The notes under the pieces: model-generated | Seen by the model: only the letters and a program-made list of their open reading frames with translations | The model's database searches: none | Told to the model about the DNA's origin: nothing | Made by a program: the position numbers and the translations under genes | Shown: one piece after another, positions 59,703 to 64,000 of the stretch | How the letters are laid out: each line of letters starts with the position of its first letter | Position numbering within the stretch: the first letter of the stretch is position 1 | Origin: Leishmania mexicana MHOM/GT/2001/U1103 | Lineage: Eukaryota; Euglenozoa; Kinetoplastea; Trypanosomatida; Trypanosomatidae | DNA: 64,000 nt | Reading direction: 5' to 3' | NCBI RefSeq assembly: GCF_000234665.1 | Contig: NC_018337.1 | Coordinates: 1,434,556 to 1,498,555, forward strand

Positions 59703-61060
59703 ATGATCGGCAGCGCACATGCGTTTCCGAGAGGCTCGTCAAGCTCAGCACACGACAATCGTGGATCAGCCACGGCATATGCTGCATATGCAACGAAGTA
59801 GAACGCGTAGAGGCGTACTGTACTCATGACGGCAGCCTACGGGCTGCAGCCTCGGTGTCCCTCAGGGTGGCAGGCGCCGTCATTTTGCTGCTCCTGCCAA
59901 CACCTCTGCAGCCTTCGTGATGCTGCGCAGCTGCGGCTCCTCAATTTGCCGCAGTTCATAGGTCTCTTTTTTTGTGGTTGTTTTCAGTTTTCTTCCTTTG
60001 CCGTTTCTCCACCGCTTTATACTGCGATGGCAGCCGTTCTACGGACGAGGGCATTGCCCAGCTTGGGAGCGCGTACGAGGCACATGGAATCTGTTCTGTG
60101 TCCCTCTCGCCTCCTCTCGCTTCGTCTGTGGGCGAACCTTTCCCATTGTTCTCTAGTAGGAAATCAACGCCTGAGCAAATCGAAAAGAGGTCACTGCCGC
60201 CTCGGATGCCGGCGCATATTTTCAACGTCTCGGCTGTGCGTGGCAGCACTGCGGCGCATCGTGGTGGCTCTTCGCGAGATGAGGATGGTGCGGGTCGAAT
60301 CAAGCAGCTTGTCAGGTTCCTCACATGCAAACCGCACGCCTGCTGGTGGGGGACTCGTCTTCTGGAGTGTTCTGTTTTAGTGAAGTGCATACTCGGATGG
60401 GATAGAAACGGAAGCGGTGCAGACGCGGCGCCGGGGCATCTCCGCTGAGCCTGTCGTTTCCACCCAGTGCCCATTAGCGTGCTTTCTTTGACTACGCAAA
60501 GGTGCGCCCTACACGCGCACCCTCGTGTTTCGAGGCCTTTTTTCCGGCGGTCTTTATGCCGTGTCTTGTCCCTAGTTCCGTGACGCGCCGCACGCAACAC
60601 TTGCTTTGCGCAACGCATCCCTGCATCTCCGCGTCCAAAACGTTTAGCTACCTCCTTCCCTCTCGCTCTCTTCGTCCCTCTCGTTGCCGCTCACCGGTGC
60701 TGCTCGTGTCCTGTTCTCTTTTCAACAAGCACGAAAGACGTACCCGCTCATGCAACCTGCAACACAGTGCGGTAACCTCCCCCCCTCACTCCCCCGCATC
60801 GATAGTGTCCGTCCATAGGCGGCAGCTGAACTCCCCGAGAAGACAATCACATAAGCAGTGACATGGGCGCCAGTCCTTCTTGTCTTGCGTGCCCGTCCCC
60901 TGCGTCCGCATCGGGCGATTTCTCCCCTCTGCGGTGGCCTTTGTGCAACCGGGTATCTTCCTAGATTCCTTTAACAAAACGCCCCGCCCTCCGGCGACCA
61001 CAGCGATGCCGCTTGAGCACAACAGCGTTCGCTGCTAGATGCCGGGCCTCCTGGTGGATG
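59703..61060. other. Intergenic region after the TOR-like gene
   Basis: No credible gene. T-rich near 59960-60020, then mixed CT-rich sequence to 60960. It should contain the TOR-like 3' UTR. I see no copy of the SIDER2-like repeat here. Confidence 0.55.
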
Positions 61061-62740
61061 GCGAGCGCCGGCCACCTGCTCGACGTGCCTGACGACTGGA
61101 ACCAGCGCTCCCGGGAGAACATGTGCGGCGCAGAAGGTTCTGGCGTGGGTCAGGTGCGCGAACGGACTGAACAGGGTGGTTGACTCGTGCGCTGAAAACT
61201 TTCCGTCACTTTGCAACGTTGGCTGACCAACGAAAAGGGTAGAGAGCATGCTCGTCATTATGCAGGGCATGCTGACAGATGATGCCTGCGAGCCTTGTCT
61301 TCGCCCGCGTTTTCAGTTGTAGTGGCTTGCGCGTTCCATGCGGAACCTTTCGAACGCACCGCCAGGGATCGACGGCGTTATGGACGTGATGCTACTAAAT
61401 CGAAAGCGGCGCCACATCTTGCTGCTCATGGATGCTACGCTGGCCCCCCACGGAGGTGCTCGGCGCATTCAAGGCTATCGTGGAGGATATGAAGGATGTG
61501 GAGACGACGGTCGCGCAGGTGGGGTACCTGTGTGATCGTTTTGAGTCAAGGGAGGCGACGCAATGCCTCGTTGACGAAGCCTGTATCCCCTTGGCGTACA
61601 GGGGACTGGACAAAGGGCGTGCTTCGTGAGCAGTCCTGCTGATGTATCCAGAAGTACGACGACCGGTGACCACCCATGCTCGTTTCGTAGGCGGTGGAAG
61701 AGGCAGAGGTTGGCGTGAGTGTTGCGCAGCATTCCCTGGCTTCGGCTCTGCGAGGTTCGGTCGTGCAAAAAAAAAATAGGCAGTCGAAATGGTGCCGACA
61801 TCCAGCCCTTCGTGAGCACCGTGTGGGGGGAGAGGAGGGGGAGGGGGGAAGAAGTTCTCTCTGCTTCGCATCAGATGTGCGATTGCGGCGGCGCGTGGAG
61901 TGGTGAAGAGACGCTGCGCTCACTCGGCTGCAAAGACGTTGGGAAAGCCCGCCGGCGTTTTGTGCAGCGGAGGGCGTCACCTTCTTGAAGAGGTACTTCT
62001 CGGAGAGGGTGCAAATTCACTTGATGGAGAACGGCATCTTTGTGATGGACCAGGGTGTGCGCAGCTGCGCCAGATCCGGGTCGGTGTTGCCACAGGGGGG
62101 AGGTGTGCTCTCTGTGTCCATGTGGAACGCGGTCGGCCACACGCTACCCGCTGCAGTCGAGGGGCACGTGTGGGAGCCGCGGTGCCGAGTCGCTCTCATC
62201 TGAGGCGATGGCACCGTTTCGATGAAGGTGCAGGAGCTCTTCTTCGTGCAACCACACCTGTTCTCGGTGGGCCGAAATGGCGACATTGCGTCATACAACT
62301 GGGGCGGAATGATGAAAGGTATGCGCAGCGGCAAAGAGGCTGCGACTCCGGTGATGCCAATACCCTCGTGTGACAGCGCCGGTTCTGCGCGAGCGTCACA
62401 TATTAGTGAAGAAGCCAGTGATTGTGGGGGTGACGCGGGCTTCCCGCGAGCTGCTGTTGAGCACATGGGTGAGCTGGTACACTGTGGCGACTGTGGTGCA
62501 CAGTTGCGTCTCGCCAGACATCCAGCATGTTCTTTCTTCCATTGAGGAAGTTGCGGTTGGCGGCGACGACGCCTCTTTCTGTGTGTGCTGGCAGTTGCGT
62601 AGCCGTACAGGTGACGTGCCCATGCCCGTGTGCGTGCGCCTGATAAAACGCAAGATGGCGGTGGGGACGGCGTGCCACGAGTACCCGCAGGATTCACACG
62701 CCCCGCATTTGCCGATGTGTGAAGCAAAGGGATGTTGTCT
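61061..62740 (+). pseudogene. Decayed protein-coding gene, family not recognised
   Basis: Protein-like segments lie in order but in different frames. Frame 3: VLAWVRCANGLNRVVDSCAE from about 61134 to 61460, interrupted by TGA 61224 and TAG 61320. Frame 1: EDMKDVETTVAQVGYLCDRF to TGA 61627. Frame 2: FSERVQIHLMENGIFVMDQG from 61985 to about 62360, with in-frame TGA 62201. Frame 3 again: VKKPVIVGVTRASRELLLST to about 62740. Between 61630 and 61985 the signal is weak. Segment composition is like that of real proteins and unlike the CT-rich intergenic read-through. At least three frameshifts and four stops. No known motif spotted; an intact ortholog in a related species would name it. Confidence 0.65.
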
Positions 62741-63913
62741 CATGTGCTCGTGGTTCAGTTGTTCTTCTCCCTCCACTCTTTCCCTTGACGGCCGAGGGGG
62801 AGGAGAGGACAGTCTAGCGGCCACGTCTGTTTCTCCACTGCCGTCTGCTGGCCACTGGGCTACGAGGCTGCCTTTTTCATTTTTTTTTCGACTGCGCAAT
62901 GGTCTCTGTGTGTAGGTGTGGAGGGAGGGAGGAGGGGGTTTAGAGTCACCCACTCCGTCCCGATCCTTCTGTTATCTGGTCATGCCGATGTGGGTGTCCT
63001 CTCTCCGCTGACTCTGGTAATTTGTTTCTTCCTCGTTCTCTTTTCTGATGGAACGGCTCACGTTGGTGTCAGGACTTCCCTGTTGCCGCTTCTCGCGCAG
63101 CGTCGAGATGCGAACAGCGAGGGTGGCGACAGACACCGCCATGAGACCCGTGCACAGCTGCGAGGATGTTGGAACGAAACGAAAAAAAAAGTGAGCCGGA
63201 GGGGTCCATCGTGCCCCAAGAAAGACGGCATGTTTCTGGTGGCATCACTGACGGCGAATCAGCACTCGGTGTGTCGTCAACGTGCGACTTGGTTGGAGCA
63301 CTGCCGCCAGCTCATCTCTCCGCGGCCAAGCCCACAGAGTCTTGCCTGCGCGAACCGTTGGTGCTCAGGGGAGGTGTTGTAGACGCACCCGATCATCTGC
63401 CGACCTCTCCGACTCGCGCACGGAGTAGCTGGTCGCTGCTCTTGGCTGATGTCGGCTCGAGAGTCATTCACGATTTGGGCGATCGCGGTGGTTTCCGCGG
63501 TTTCTTTCATTCGCCCCCTCCCCTCTCCAACTCGCTCAACACACACCGGGCTTCACCGCTTTGTCCCACTCCTTCTCCTCGTGCACGAAATGTTCCATAT
63601 CACGTTCATAGACATGTGTGGGCAACGGATCGCGCTTTCTCCCAGCCACTACATAACCACTCGTACCGCTACAGCAACCAGATCAACATTCATTGCCATA
63701 GATACGTGCCGCTACGACGTGCTGCGCTCCTGAGCTACAGCCAGATATAAACGCCATTCAGCACTGGCCTCGCAGGGTACTCCCGATTTGCTTCTGCTCC
63801 TCGGCGGCTGCACCTTCTGCGCCACTGCACCTCGCTCCCTCCCCCCTCCTATTTCCCGCTCTGTCTTCTCTTTTTTATCTGTGTGTCCTTGCGCACGGCT
63901 ATCTTTTTTTTTG
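62741..63913. other. Intergenic region before the last gene
   Basis: No credible gene. A short A run is at 63180-63189. The open frame 63166-63750 starts at a non-ATG codon and looks like read-through. A strong CT-rich tract runs at about 63830-63912. Confidence 0.5.
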
Positions 63914-64000
63914 ATGTCCGCTGCCCCCCCTGGACGCAGCGACAGTGCGTGGGAAGTGCCCTCGGCTGACGCCTCGCGCGAATCCCAGCCACTTCAACTT
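63914..64000 (+). CDS. Possible 5' end of next gene (29 codons, open to window edge)
   Basis: The ATG at 63914 follows a pyrimidine-rich stretch ending in a T9 run and heads a frame open to the window end, MSAAPPGRSDSAWEVPSAD. The start is Ser/Ala/Pro-rich, as in many kinetoplastid N-termini. Only 29 codons are visible, so no family can be named, and the AG at 63939 could instead be the splice acceptor, placing the true start beyond the window. The likeliest upstream acceptor is an AG near 63774. Confidence 0.4.
   Translation, partial: MSAAPPGRSDSAWEVPSADASRESQPLQL

Noticed and set aside
63166..63750. 194-aa + strand open frame
   Set aside because: Starts at a non-ATG codon and runs through CT-rich DNA, with no recognisable motif. 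It could be the far end of the relic gene but I cannot show this.

Overview
The window reads as a piece of a kinetoplastid chromosome, most likely Leishmania or a close relative in the Leishmaniinae. Every convincing gene lies on the + strand and lacks introns. Genes are separated by 0.7-4.3 kb gaps full of pyrimidine tracts followed by AG (trans-splice acceptors) and by CA/TG microsatellites. The best homologues are kinetoplastid-type proteins, including a TOR kinase with an internal PDZ domain, the hallmark of Leishmania TOR3 / trypanosome TOR-like 1. There is no strand switch, so the window looks like the interior of one polycistronic transcription unit. Promoters, ribosome binding sites and operons in the bacterial sense do not apply. 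CDS starts are the first in-frame ATG after a plausible splice acceptor.

Layout. 1-1.8 kb: 3' part of a WDR11-like WD40 protein. 2.7-11.4 kb: a SETD3-like SET protein, a one-TM protein, mitochondrial ribosomal protein uL14m, a TTC1-like TPR protein, a coiled-coil protein and an F-box-like protein. 12.4-18 kb: an aquaporin with an unusual second NPA box, SmD3, and a TPR-DnaJ protein. 18.2-18.8 kb: probable remnant of an ingi/L1Tc retroposon. 19.8-33.8 kb: a complete axonemal inner-arm dynein heavy chain (I1 alpha / DNAH10 type). 35.2-47.5 kb: a membrane-anchored CYTH-like protein, a PDK/BCKDK-like kinase, the COX assembly factor COA5/PET191, an FCP1/SCP-like phosphatase and a BPI/LBP-like membrane protein. 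51.8-59.7 kb: TOR3-like kinase. 61.1-62.7 kb: a decayed pseudogene of unknown family. 63.9 kb: probable first 29 codons of the next gene.

Two diverged copies of one ~0.6-0.8 kb repeat (37.35-38.0 kb and 48.57-49.4 kb), each followed by an A-rich run, fit SIDER2 retroposons inserted in presumed 3' UTRs. Three perfect short inverted repeats lie between genes and are not explained by coding.

As usual for kinetoplastid units, the neighbours share no pathway: axoneme (dynein), mitochondrion (uL14m, COA5, the PDK-like kinase), splicing (SmD3), signalling and acidocalcisome biology (TOR3-like) and transport (aquaporin) are simply co-transcribed. I see no CRISPR, tRNA, rRNA or obviously new multi-gene system. 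The items most worth a second look are the pseudogene, the 13-bp hairpin, the Arg-to-Val change in the aquaporin, the CYTH-like protein and the architecture of the TOR kinase.
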